A DNA stretch of 64,000 nt from Erythroxylum novogranatense. Lineage: Eukaryota; Streptophyta; Magnoliopsida; Malpighiales; Erythroxylaceae. How positions within the stretch are numbered: position 1 is the stretch's first letter; each line of letters opens with the position of its first letter. This document shows positions 11,397 to 23,800 of this stretch, piece by piece. The notes beneath the pieces are model-generated. The model did no database searches. It was given only the letters and a program-made list of their open reading frames with translations, and was not told the origin of the DNA. The position numbers were made by a program, and so were the translations under genes. The DNA lies in the NCBI GenBank assembly GCA_029891385.1, contig CM057230.1, positions 17,249,372 through 17,313,371 on the forward strand. Reading direction: 5' to 3'.

Positions 11397-11900
11397 TTGC
11401 TCAGCTTTGGTTGTCTAGAGTCCCACTGAAATTACAAAACTAATATTAGAGTAGTAAGTAACATGTAAGTACTTTTCTAAAGTTTGAAGTTTTATCAAAT
11501 TCAATTCAATTGAGAATATCCCATTTAAGAAAGCAAACAGTAAACATAGAAAAAGGAAGCGGAGAGAAATGAAGGCATGTTTGATACATATAAACAACTG
11601 CGTTTTGGTTAAGAAACAAGAAAGCTCTTTCTGATTTAAAACCAACTAAGGAACTGAAATCGAACACGAGAATAGCTAAATCATTGCAACCATACAGTAA
11701 ATAAGGAGAAAAAGAAGAAGAAAACGAACATAATACTCCAAAGCAAGCAGAAAGAAGAAGAAAGAAAATACCTTTCCGAACAAATAGATACCAAAGTAAG
11801 CGATATCAAGTGAAAGCTTCTTAGGCAGAGACTTACGGAGAGGTGAAGAGGCGAGGGAAACAGTACTAAGCTTCTGAGCTGCCCTCTCTTATTTAAAAAT
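11397..11900. other. Upstream flank of the pyruvate-kinase exon
   Basis: AG-rich runs and AT-rich stretches that would be the leader or promoter of the kinase fragment. No gene seen. Confidence 0.4.
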
Positions 11901-12257
11901 ACATAAGAAACAAATAATTATTTAGTCTAAAATATGAACTTTATAATAAAAATTAAATTAAAATTAATAGGATAAAATAAAATACAAATGGGCACATTTG
12001 ATGACAATCTTACATAGTAATAAAGACATTTTGTTACAGCAAAGGCAGAAATCAACATCTGGGAATAAGAAGTTCACATGTTTTGAATAGAAGCCAACTC
12101 AGTTTGTGGGAAGCACAATGACCATCTCTATCGATTCCACCGAAATTTCTGCTACACTCGAGGACACTGTTGGCAACCTTGTTCCGCGTTCCACTATATG
12201 CAAAACTATGAAATCAAACCCAACTATCTGGGCTTCGCTCTTGCCTAAGCTAAGCCG

Positions 12258-12405
12258 ATGCCTCTCTCTGTCTTTTGATTTTGCTTCCCGCCTTAACTGT
12301 TGCCTTCCTCTTTTCCTTCCTCTTTTCGGTTAATTCTGCCTCTCTCTTTCTTTTGATTTTGCTTCCCGCCTCAACTATTGCCTTCCTCTTTTCGGTTAAT
12401 TCATG
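12258..12405. repeat. Direct repeat of about 75 bp near the end of TNL-2
   Basis: Two pyrimidine-rich units share TTTTGATTTTGCTTCCCGCC and TTGCCTTCCTCTTTTC(GG)TTAATTC. They begin near 12262 and 12341. They lie just past the TNL-2 stop and have no counterpart in the TNL-1 flank. Confidence 0.7.
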
Positions 12406-12444
12406 GAACATCTCTATCTGTTCTAGATCGATCTTTCCTAGGTC

Positions 12445-15400
12445 TCATCTCGAGGTTCTTAAAGGCTGAGATATGAACTGGGAGCCCAACCTTAAAGAGC
12501 ATACCTCATCAGTATCTCCATCAGCATCTCCTGAATTCATATCTTCCTCATCATCTTCGTTTGTTGATGTCTCCGTCAGGAACGATGATTGTCGCATCCA
12601 ATAGGCATTTTCATCGTCATCGTATTCATCTTCATCATCATCATCTTGCATATACAGTGGAGTTATTCCACATTTTTTTATTTTACGTATACTCCCCCGT
12701 ATAAAGAACTTGAATGAGGCCGTATTGATGCCATGACGACGGAATAATTGTCGTCTTTCAGATATCCAAACATTAAAGTCACACGAGCACCAAACTAACA
12801 AGTGTTGTTGAATGTGAAATTCGACTGGTCCATCCCTCAAATTAAAATTGGTTTGATATGTAAACCGAATGGTGGGATTGTACTTATCTTCAAAGTAGCA
12901 TTCAAATTCAACATACTTATTAGACAAAAGACCAAGAAGATAGTCAGAAACAACGCAAAATGCGAATCCGAAGAATCTAGGATTAAAGAACCAATTTGAA
13001 GGAAGCTTTATTCTAATAATATCTCCTGTAGTTTGATGTCTGAACCACTCTGGAATTCTACTTTCCGAATAACGTAAGCAAACATCCTGCGTGATGTATA
13101 TACGTGATGCAAAATTTAACATTATTATTTTAAAAAAAATGTGTAACTATTCAAAGAGAAATATTGCATACCTTTCGCCCATTTCTCAACAGCTTATACG
13201 CCATAATCTCACATTCCTTTTCTTCCAATTTCAAGCAGTCTTTGAAGTCCATCTTGCAGCCATTAAAGATTCGTTGTTTGAAGGCCAACAATGTCTTGAG
13301 AGATTTGCAATGAACAACAGATAATTGACATAGACTGGTGAGAAGTTGTGGTAGGGATCGAAGCTTTGGACAATCATCTAATTGGAGAGATTCCAACAAA
13401 GAAAGTTGTTTAATACTAGCAGGGATCTCCACAAAATTATTATATCTCAAGTCAAGGTTCCTCAAATAGTTTAAAGAACCAAGGTCCTTTGGTAATTCAC
13501 TTAAACTACAGTATGATAGATCCAGAATATAATACGGAGAAAGGAATCTTAAGCACGGATGAGATGGGAAGTCAATCAAACAAGATACGCTTTCAAAAAC
13601 ATTTGATTTCATCTTAACCCTACAGTGTTGTGTATTTATTTTTACTATTGTATCAAAGCGATCACTTCCATCGGGCCAAAAATTATTGAAGATACTGAAA
13701 TGGGGATCCAAAAAGTTGTGTGGCTGTTTTAACTTTTTACACATAGCGGTGAACCAAAAGCCACGAATTCTTCTCACAAGATTACCAAAGCTTTCAGGAA
13801 AACAGGCAAGATTGGAACAACCTTCCAAAACAAATGATTCCAACTTTTCCAAATTGTCTATGGACGACGGTATCGCTTCTATGCCAAAATTTGATAGACA
13901 AACTATCCTTAGATTGTACATGGGCTCCAAAATCTCGGGAAATTTCTTTAAGCTTGAGCAAGATTTCAGATTAAGTTTCTGAAGAGCTTGTAACTTGCAA
14001 ATGTTACTTGGAAGACTTTCAAGCTTATTACAATACCACATATTCAACTCTTGCAGTCTACTAGGCCTTCAATTGAAGATGAATGTACTTCTTTTATTGC
14101 TGTACCTCCCACATCTAATTTTCTTAAGTTTGTTGAAATTTTTGGAAATATCTTCAGATTCGAACATTCCTGGAGATTAAGAATTTCAAGACATTGCAAA
14201 TCAACATTATTTGGAAAACTCTTCAGATTTTGGCAACCTTTCATATCCAACTTTTGCAGTCTACTGAGACCTTCAATTGAAGATGAATGTACTTCTTCCA
14301 TTGCTGTATATCTCATATATAATTTTCGTAAGTTTGTTGAAATTTCTGAAATATCTTCAGATTTGAACATTTCGAGATTAAGAATTTCAAGACATTGCAA
14401 ATCAACATTATTTGGAAAACTCTCCAAATTTTGGCAACCTTCCATGTCCATGTGTGTAATCTTGCTCAAGAATCGACAAGAAGATAAGGGAACCTTATTG
14501 CCAACGCCAGAAGGCAACTTACCAAAAACAATATCTGTGACACGAGATATGAGAGGAGACTCAATTAGGGATTGTGCAGCCGCTTTTAACTTGCCTGCAC
14601 CCTGCATAAGTAGTAGGAGATAGTTGTGTATCCACATTACAATCTCTCTTTCAAATAGAAAACCGTTAAAGCATATATAGATAATATATACGTACCTTCA
14701 ATATCTGCTTAATTTTACTCCCAGGAAGATGAAGCACACGAAGTTCTTCTGCATCAAAATCAGTCGGCAAAGACTCCAGCGGGTATTTATCCCAGTAAAG
14801 ATATCTTAACCCATTAGGTAGAAAATTGAGACCTCTAGTGAGATGCAATTTACTTCCTTCGCCATGAGAAGTATAAAACCTTAAGAATTTTAGATGGCGC
14901 ATTCTCTTGAAAACATTCGGATTTAATACTATGTCGTCTCTAATTTGAGACGTGTTGAGAATTATACTTTCAATTTTCATTTCTTCAGTTCCCTAACAAT
15001 AATGATCAAAAAGAAATATAATTAACAAGAAATAAATATATACAAAAGAATTAATTCATAATATTTTATCTATCTAATTTTATGCTTTAAATCTTACTTC
15101 ATTTTCTTCAAACACACGTCGTATTTCTTCAGCATCCCATAATCTGCTGCGGCCTCTAGGATCATCTTTCGATTCTTGACGAACAATTTGTCTACCCATT
15201 TCTTGTAACAGATCATGCATGTCTAATTTATCACCATATTCAGAAATAGTCACCAGAGATTTGTCAACAAGAACGCTTACTCCGACATCTGCTGAGAGTC
15301 CACAACTGCTAAATACTTTTTTTGCCTCGTCTATATTCTCACCTTTAAAGAAACATGCAATACGAAGAAAGATAGCTTGCTCTTCTTCATCTAATCCATA

Positions 15401-16728
15401 ATAACTAAGTTTCAGCACATTTCGGATCTTCTGGTTAGGGCATTTTGATAATTTCTCCAATGCGTCTCTCCATATCTTCACCTCTTTTCCACAAACAGAG
15501 GAGCCCAAAACTTTGATAGCTAAAGGGTTACCTCTGGCATAATTAAGAAACTTATCTATCAACGGGATATGATCTTGCGAAGGTTGGGCATTCCTCACGA
15601 AAAGTTGATCAGATTCGGTGCCAGATAATGCTTCAACTTCGTATATATTAATGCCCTTGATTCCTGCGAATACTTGTTTATCTCTACTCGTTATAATGAT
15701 ATTACTTCCTGCACCAAACCAGCATTGATTTCCAATTAAATACTCCAACTGTGATCGATCACTGACATCATCAAAAACAACTAACACCCTTTTGCTTTTC
15801 AGCCTTTCAACTAAAAAGGGTTCAGGACCGATGATTGTCGTATCAATTTTCACATTGCTTTGCCCCAATAGTTCCGAAATAAGCTGCTCTAACAACCTCT
15901 GTTGGCAACCCTTCTCCCATGCTTCTCTAACTTCTTGAACAATAAAACGGCCTTCAAATTGACTCGAAACCTCAACAAAAAGCGCTTGAGCAAGAGTTGT
16001 TTTGCCTATACCTCCCATACCCCAGATTCCTAACATGCGAACATCTGATGATCCAGTAGCTAATAATGTTTTCACTTCACTAACCTTTGATTTCAAACCC
16101 ACGAAGCCCTCTAAACTGCAGGGATAGAGATGTTTCAATTTCTCTGAAACGTCTTTGGCAATTTGATCAATCAGTTTATTATCTTCCCTGAAAATTGAAA
16201 ATTGATTTTGAGAGAATCGGAAAATCGTCATCGTTGTTTCATGCGAAGTCAAAAACACGAACTTTACCTATTGGCATCGGGACCCATCCCAGATATGTTG
16301 GCTGCTTTGGTTAACGCATCCTTCCACGTTTGGATCTTGTTGGAGTACCTGGGATTTTTAATGTGTTCCGCAAATGATTTTTCAAAACTCCCATTTTGCT
16401 TCCGAACGTCGGATGGATTAATATGATAGAACACAGGTATAACAATCTGATTATGGGTCTCATGGCATTCAATGATCTTCAGAAGTTCATCCAAACACCA
16501 GCTGGAAGAAGCATAGTCTTCAGAGAAAATAATGAGAGCAACTTTTGAATCTTGTATAGCTTGAAGAAGTTCAGAGTTGATATCCTCCCCTCTCGGAAGT
16601 TGATCGTCTACAAAAGTCTTGAGGCCTGTACGACGAAGAGCATCGTTAAGATGGCAGACGAAGTTATGACGAACGTCATCACCTCTGAAGCTGATAAAGA
16701 CATGGTGTTTCCACTGCTGGGTGGCCAT
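12445..16728 (-). pseudogene. TNL-2: TIR-NB-ARC-LRR receptor with a one-base deletion
   Basis: Paralogue of TNL-1 with the same five-exon plan: 16728-16268, 16187-15098, 14992-14696, 14601-13172 and 13086-12445. TIR is MATQQWKHHVFISFRGDD with an intact SSWCLDEL. NB-ARC has GMGGIGKTT, VFDDV, GNPLAIKVLG and MHDLLQEMG. Exon 4 is 1430 bp, one short of a multiple of three. The cause is a missing base near 14062, where CTGAGG of every other copy reads CTAGG. Reading stops at 14044, giving a predicted 801-residue TIR-NB-partial-LRR protein without the C-JID. Past the deletion the frame is open again to 12445. Exon 4 also has a 204-bp in-frame LRR duplication and about 85 residues near 13530-13790 not matched in TNL-1. 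It could be a pseudogene, a functional truncated TNL, or an assembly error. Confidence 0.85.
14066..14473 (-). repeat. 204-bp LRR-module duplication in TNL-2 exon 4
   Basis: The block encoding NLxSFPNNVDLQCLEILNL through VHSSSIEGL occurs twice with a 204-bp period (68 codons). Equivalent bases sit at 14066 and 14270. TNL-1 and the third TNL fragment have it once. The unit around 14340-14390 also has a net 3-bp deletion that scrambles one LRR. Confidence 0.85.
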
Positions 16729-16824
16729 GGGAGTGAAAGAATCAATTGAAGAGGAAATTGGTGAATGTGAGGGACAGTAAGTTGCAAACAACAGAAGTAG
16801 ACACTAGATGAGTTTGGCACGGTG

Positions 16825-17150
16825 TGCTTTAAAATATGTCACTTGGGGGCAGCTGACCAGAGAGTACCTGGAAGTTTCGCTGGCGACTTTATTGCATTTT
16901 TGGCGTGTCAAAAGATAGGCTTCTGTTATTTGTCCATACGTGTTGCCTTGTCATTGGCAGACAAGATTTTAAGTAGATAAAGAAAGGATTGATGTCATTG
17001 GCGTGCCCTACCATAAGTCATTTGACTTTTAACGCATTTGTTGGTGCAGCTGACTAGAAGTTACGCTTTCGCTTTTATCATACGTGTTGCCTTCCCATTG
17101 GCAGGCAACGATTCCCAGTAAATAAAGAAAAGGAAGGGCGTCGGCAATGT
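16825..17150. repeat. Tandemly duplicated 5' flank of TNL-2
   Basis: Two diverged copies of a roughly 170-bp block lie upstream of TNL-2. Shared words include GCAGCTGAC(C/T)AG, TACGTGTTGCCTT and CATTGGCAG(A/G)CAA, then TAAATAAAGAAA or TAGATAAAGAAA. Copies start near 16850 and 17040. TNL-1 has a different, shorter duplication at the same place. Confidence 0.7.
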
Positions 17151-17740
17151 CATATGTAACGCTACTTTTAGTTATGGACCAAACATAAAAAATACTAAGG
17201 GAGAAAATATTAAAAAATACTTTGATATTTATTGCGCTATGGAAAAGTTGCTGAATTGGCTTAACAAGTTGTATAATTTTGAATTTTGAATTTTGAATTT
17301 TTATAACAATAATTTATAATTAAAATTCTATTATTAATTCTGATGTAATTAATTCAACTAATATCGGAAGATGATTTACTAAATAACATTCTAAATAAGT
17401 TGAAATAAAACAATATAATAGAAGTTTCTTTTTTCAAAATTATGAAAACATTTTGCTATAACACATTTTAACCCTTAAGATGTTTAATTTGACTCCAACT
17501 ATTTCGTTTTTAAACTTCAAACATAATTATTCTTCAAAATTATTCTAAACGTGTTTATTTTCTTTGAGACTCCACTCTCTTTTTAATTCAACATTTACTC
17601 TATTCAAACTTACTCTTAGTCATTCACCAATAGTTATGAAACTATGTCTATGATCTTATACTAAACTCACACCGACCATATTTAACCCTGAAAACCACAA
17701 CACATTAAACACTACCCCTCAGTCCCCAGTCGCATAAAAT
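17151..17740. other. Spacer between TNL-2 and TCP11 copy 2
   Basis: AT-rich. The part from 17220 to 17470 matches 7190-7450 of the first segment copy. About 17510-17710 has no match there and looks like extra AT-rich DNA. No gene seen. Confidence 0.55.
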
Positions 17741-18079
17741 ATTTACATTATTTTCTCGATAATGTCAGATAATCCCACTTTTTCCACACCGTCGAGAAGC
17801 TTACACAGCTGCTCGAAACACTGTGATACTATGTACTCCACGTCAGCATAATTGGTGACTAAGTTCTTAACCCTTACGTAAGGCCTGTTTGGTTCAAGGA
17901 ATGGAATAGATAGGAAATAGAATAGTTATTCATAAGAATAGAAAAGATGAGGAATAGAATAGAATGAGTATTACTTTGTTTGGTTTAAGAAATGGAATAG
18001 ATAAAGAATTTCTATTATGATGTTTAGTTTGAAAATATAAACTTGGAATAAGAAAGGAATAAGTAACAAAAAGACTAAA

Positions 18080-18271
18080 ATGTCCTTATTATTATTATTG
18101 TTGTTATTATTATTAATAATAACTTTATTATTATTTATTTATTATTATTATTATTAAATATTATTATAAATTTTCTACTTATTATTAAATTTATCAATTT
18201 TAGTTTTAATTATATTATTAAACTCATTATTATTATTATTATTATTATTGTTATTATTATTAATTATATTA

Positions 18272-18316
<45 letters not shown>

Positions 18317-18417
18317 TTTTCTACTTATTATTATTATTATTAATTTTATTATACAAAATTTATTTTCTTCTTCTTCTTCTTATTATTATTATTATAAATT
18401 TTGTTCTTATTATTATT

Positions 18418-18451
<34 letters not shown>

Positions 18452-18690
18452 CTATTGTTGCTATTTATTATTATTACAAATTTTGTACTTATTATTATTA
18501 ATTTATTACTATTGTTATTATTATTAATATATAAAATTATTTTTCTTATTATTATTTTATTATCATTATTATACAAAATTTATTTTCTTATTATTATTAA
18601 TTATCTTCCTCTTCTTCTATTATTATTATTATTATTGTACTAAATTTTTTGTTGTTATTATTGTTATTGTTATTATTATTTATGTCAATT
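18080..18690. repeat. Expanded TTA/ATT trinucleotide array, about 600 bp
   Basis: Nearly continuous TTA repeats with scattered interruptions (TTCTTCTTC, TTG). Open frames here encode only runs of Leu, Ile and Tyr and are artefacts. The array lies inside the TIR element. Confidence 0.95.
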
Positions 18691-19855
18691 TTAAAACATT
18701 AGGTGAAGAAAATGTTCTTTTCTACCTTAATAATAGTAAAAGACCAAATTGGTGCAATTCTATCTTCCGGTTGAAGATGTTTTCATCATGTAAACAACAA
18801 TCTTGCAAATTCATGTACAATGAAGAGGTTATGACCTCACGAGTTGTTTTCTCCTTGATCAAAACAGAAAAGAGGATTATGCAGTCAAGTATGTGAAGAA
18901 AATGAGAAGCTCGCATTGGAAAAAATATATATATATATACGTTCAATTTTCAGTATAAAAATGAAGAATTCCAAGTTAGTAATGTCAAGCTAGCTGGACA
19001 TTTCAATGTACTTTTTTCTCTTCTCAAAAGGCTCATCTTTTTCCCGACGCTCGTCTGAGTTTCCTTCTTTGCATTCCTCTGGTTCAACTTCACCTCTTTT
19101 TCTCTGAGGAATGACTTGAAAGAACGAAGCCTTCTAATATCTTGTTTCCAAAACTTGAGCAGTATTCTATCACTTGGTTAACTGTAAGAACCTGCACTCC
19201 AATCAATAAGTAGAAAGGCATGGAGATTTCTGGTCTCATTTGCTTAACCAAGGGAATGAAAAGCTAAATAATGGAGGAGTATTGAGTTTTCCAGGCTTCA
19301 GACCCAAGTGTTGGAGGTAAAACAATATGCTATCCTAGCATACCCTACCAAATTCTAGAATCAGAATTAGAATCAATCAACCCAACTTGTTGTCATCTTT
19401 TGGAATAATTCTTGTGACATTATAAATAGAAAGTTGTTGTCGTCTTTTATTCTACCAACAAAACAATGTGTCAAGTAAGTGGTTTACTATTACACAACTA
19501 ACGTGGATGAGCAATTGCCACTCAAATATCGCACATCAAGCCTAATGGGACAAAAAGGAAACCCTGCCTGGAGAAAAAAAAAACAAAGGGAGAAAAGGGA
19601 CTGCTGGAAATAATAGACAATACTGAGCAAGTCTGAAAGTACGAAGAAAACAAAGCCAGCAAAAATCCAACACACCGACGAAGTTGAGAAATACTCAAAT
19701 GTTCAGGTCTCTAGTAATAATTATCAAGAACAATCACAATTAAATTGACAAAACAACTGAAACAAAGATTGTAGCAGTTCCTAACCGCAAAAAGGCTAGA
19801 TCATAAGGAAGTAATAAATGTCACAAATGGATGGCCATATGAAGGGTGAATATAC

Positions 19856-20556
19856 CTCAAGTCCTCCAATTGTCTCCTTGTACCCAGACTGAGCATATTC
19901 TCCAGTTAAAGTCTCCTCAGGGCAATTGGGAGTTTGCGGGTGAAAGTCAGGAGGACCAAGTCTGTAGATTGAACAAAAACAATTCTGATAGAACTCCTCT
20001 AAGAATGACAGTATAATGTGTTTGAAAGAATCAGATGGATCAAAGCAATCTCATCGATTCTGTATTGTATATTGATATTCAGTAGCAATGAACGAATACA
20101 CTGAAAATAATAATCAGCCTATATGAGGGGCTGTACCTCCCAAACACTCACTCAATCCAGAAATTCATGCATACCTTCCATACAAAATATTCCCCTCTTT
20201 ATATAATCCATCCTACCCCAATGATTAGATGACATCTGTCACTAAATTGTAACTAACTCACGTGTTGCTAGAATTCGCCAACTTCTTCTTACGTCTACTA
20301 TAAACTAATGGCCTCGGAGCTCTATCAAATTCACAAAAAGGAAGAGCAATATCACCTGAAGTTGCTATCAATTAAGGACAAACAATATTGAATCCAGAAA
20401 ACAAAAATTGTTGTGTATTGATTCAAAATATCCAAGAAAATATCCATTCAATCTAAACAGTAGATCACATGAAAAGATAGCTAAATTAGAACATACCTAG
20501 AATTCAATGGTTCTTTATCGCATTTCAACATATATGGTGTCAATGGAGGTGGCCGC
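19856..20556 (-). pseudogene. Captured MED12 (Mediator kinase-module subunit) exons
   Basis: Two minus-strand exons match the N-terminus of plant MED12, which links the CDK8 kinase module to Mediator. Exon A, 20556-20497, reads RPPPLTPYMLKCDKEPLNSR. Exon B, 19961-19856, reads LGPPDFHPQTPNCPEETLTG and EYAQSGYKETIGGLE. Both have proper AG and GT borders and join in phase across the intervening 535 bp. The rest of this very long protein is absent. Because the intron is kept, capture was at the DNA level. A further minus-strand open stretch near 19230-19020 might be another piece, but I could not identify it. Confidence 0.8.
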
Positions 20557-20699
20557 CTGCAGCACAGAAAAAAGGCAATTATAAGTAAGATAAACTCATC
20601 ACAGAAACAACAAAACATTCCAATCTGTAAGAAGAAATCTCATAAATGCACTGTTCAGTGAACAGATTAGAAGGAGAAGAACATGAAACCCATTGGAAC

Positions 20700-20880
20700 A
20701 CGAAACATATTGGAAATACCCACGCTGAATAGTTCAGCGTGAATAGTTCACGCTCCATTGGAAATACCCAGATTAGAAGGAGAAGAACACGAAACCCATT
20801 GGAAATACCCACACGAAAAAAAAAACCCAAACAAATTACCCAGATGCAATTCATCGGAAATACCCAAATAAAATACCCAC
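20700..20880. repeat. Short interspersed direct repeats
   Basis: CCCATTGGAA(A/C)A(C/T)ACC-type units and AGATTAGAAGGAGAAGAACA recur several times. GAATAGTTCA(G/C) also repeats with an inverted neighbour (CACGCTGAATAG / GTGAATAGTTCACGC). Part of the TIR element. Confidence 0.6.
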
Positions 20881-23800
20881 ATGAAATGTAATACCCCTCA
20901 TTCAATCGAAACCCATTACCCAATCGAAACAATACAAATAACTTACCTACAATCTGGTGGTAGAACGCTGGAACGTCAAGAAGAGGAAGAACTTTCGCGG
21001 AGAAGAGGAAGAACTTTCGAAGAGAGGCTCCAAGATATTTCAGCTGTTGAAGAAGAAAAACAAGTTTCGGGAGGAGGCTTGTGTGTAAGAAGGATAGGTT
21101 TGTAAAAAGGAACAAGCTTAGATGTAGAAGAAAGATTACGGATTCGTCGATTAAGTAAAGATAGGTTTCAGTCGGTTTTAGCTATTCTTTAAAATTGCAG
21201 AATACGTATTGACATTGAATGAGTATTCTGTGTTTACTTTAAACCAAACACGGGTTTAATAATTACCGAGGAATATGGCAGGAATAGAATTCCTATTCCC
21301 TCGTACCAAACAGGCCATTAGACTTTCACGGAAGACTAGCATGCTGGTAGTAACATATCATGATTATAGTTAAGATGAAATATAAGAACAAAGATGGAGA
21401 AAGAATGGGAGTCGTAAGGATAAGGAACGTGCATGCCATACCATAAAAGGATAAAGGAAAAATTTGAAGTGGTTCTGGTGACGAATTTGAACCAACATGA
21501 TAGAGATGACAATAATTTTCTGAATTTGCAATTGAACAGTTATCAACCTGAACACATTCAGTTTTAGAGTTTCTGGCAGATCTTCCAGGCCTTCAACCCT
21601 ATTAACAAGCTTTAACAAGCCTAGTCTAACCAACAAACCCATTGGTTCCCTGGGACACTCTGGTTGATCATGCACTGCAAAGTTTCACAATTATCTTCAG
21701 TAATATATTCCGCAACTTTTGTCAATAAATTTAAAGAGAAACAATTATCCACAGAAATAAGCAACCTGCATTAGAAGCCAAGGATCTAATTTCTGGCACT
21801 GAATAGGTTGTACCCCCTGTCCAAATAGTATATGGAAATAAATTTTTAGAAGAATCATTACCTTTGGTGAAGTCACATAAATAATCCATATGCTCATGCC
21901 ATTCCTGCTCCACATATAGAGAAACAGATGAAAGCCATTGCTTAATGGTAGAGATGATGGAGCAGCACCTGGAGGTCCATGACGATTGACAAAAGTCATT
22001 TTAAGATACTCCAAACTAGCACGCCCTCTAATGACTGGCTCCAAGAGTTTAATCTGAGCTTGACTAATCTCTCTCTTAAGAATCTGAAAGCAAGGGACCA
22101 ATGATTACTATAGAAGGAAGAGAAGGGAGGATAATAAAGATCTCAAAATAAGAACCCCTAATTTAAGAATCACAGCCCTTATGAACAAAAACTTTGTATG
22201 TATCTTGACACGACTCCAAAAATCTCAGTAGACAAGAATCATTTACTCAAGATCAACCATTCTCAGCACTGAAATATATAAATAGCAAAACAAGCTACGA
22301 ATTCAGAAAGAAAAATCTTGTAAAGATTTATTACACATACTTGGCAACTGAATTATAAATTAGCATTAGTCTACAATGAACAAGTTCGATTGGTGCTAAC
22401 AGTATTATTCGTACCATTATACTAGGTACTAAGAGCTATCAAAAAGCACTGATAAGGAATTAAGAACATTGAAACCAGTCCTTCACCCAAGAAATTTCAT
22501 CTAGGCATCCTAGCGCCAAACATAACATTGAAATAAGAAACCAACCTGAATCTCCTGCAAAGTGAAGCGCGGTCCTTTGATAATTGAGAGGACATATGGA
22601 ACTTTTGATTCATCCCTAGGTAGAGGTACCTCTCCTAGTTCTCTCAGTATCTTATTATGTAACACTGTCATCGCCTCATCATTTGCTGGAGCAGAAAGTT
22701 TTCGTAAAGTAATCAATGCAAACTCTGAGATGCTCCTAATATAAGCCATATCTACTTCACCTGATTTCAGCATCTTCAAGTAAACAGTTTTGAAATCATG
22801 ACCATGAGATTAGCAATTCAATACAATTTGAAATAAAACAGAGAGATCAATAGGAGTTTTGAGGTGCTGACTTGTTCAAGAATATCAACATCAATGGTTT
22901 CACTAATCTCTTTTCTCCAAGGCTGAGGAGACATCTCATACAGCTCATCCCTAACTTCCTTCATGAGTTTCAGAACCTAACTAAAGTCCAACTCATCATT
23001 TTTCGTGGATTCCAGAACACCATCCTAGAAAACCTTCTCCATCGTTTCTCTCACCCTTGCCTGCACACAGATGAAGTAAAACCAACATGTTAGGAATTTC
23101 TATCCTTGAAGCTTAACAACAACAAATGGAAAGTCATCTGAAAACATTAAATTGTTTAACTAAACATTATCTTGAAGAATTGAAAATAGGGGACCAACCT
23201 TAAGGCTGTTATGCTCTTCATGGGCGACATCAAGACCATTTGCGAATGCAGACTGATGCTTATGGATGATTTCATTTACAAGTAACTCATTCTCACTGAA
23301 CATTAAATTAGGGCTCAGACCTCTATCTGTTACACCTGTAGCATTTCTGGAGGGCAGATAGTCAACTCCTTTGACCAAGAAGGAACCATCTATGTCAAAG
23401 TATGGGGCCCCTTTGTTACTTGACCTTTGACAGCTTTCAGTTAGGGAACTAGAATTGCAAGATATAGAAACTGAAGACCTTTTTGATAAATGAGTTGAAG
23501 ATTTTTGTAAATTCTCACTATTCAGTCTATTAGATGCTTTTGTGTGTATATGGTTCTTTTCAGATGCTTTTGTATGCATGTTAGAGAGGGAATGCATACA
23601 TCCAACTTCAGCAACACCACTTGGACATTTGACACTTTCTCTCAAAAGTGTTTGCTCTTTCAAAGCCTTGAGATTACAACCAAAACAGAAAATAAATTGG
23701 TCAGAAACAAATAATAGATTTTACTCCTCCGCCGGAAACTTTGCTTGAACTGTCCCTTTGAATTGGGAAAGCAACATACCGTAAAAGGTTATCAATATTG

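Larger units (their letters stand above)
17882..21316. mobile_element. 3.4-kb non-autonomous TIR transposon carrying MED12 exons
   Basis: Ends are inverted repeats: GGCCTGTTTGGT at the left and ACCAAACAGGCC at the right. The subterminal regions are rich in GGAATAGAAT-type words on both sides. It interrupts the TCP11 copy-2 C-terminal exon exactly where copy 1 (about 7580-7610) is continuous. A TTA triplet lies close to each end, which would fit a PIF/Harbinger-type 3-bp target duplication. The left TTA is six bases away from the repeat, however, so the superfamily is not fixed. No transposase motif was found. Inside are a long TTA repeat and two exons of a Mediator gene. Confidence 0.7.

Noticed and set aside
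18449..18643. Leu/Ile-rich frame
   Set aside because: Translation of the TTA repeat array.
18080..18690. Possible regularly spaced array
   Set aside because: A trinucleotide repeat with no unique spacers; not CRISPR-like and the genome is a plant's.
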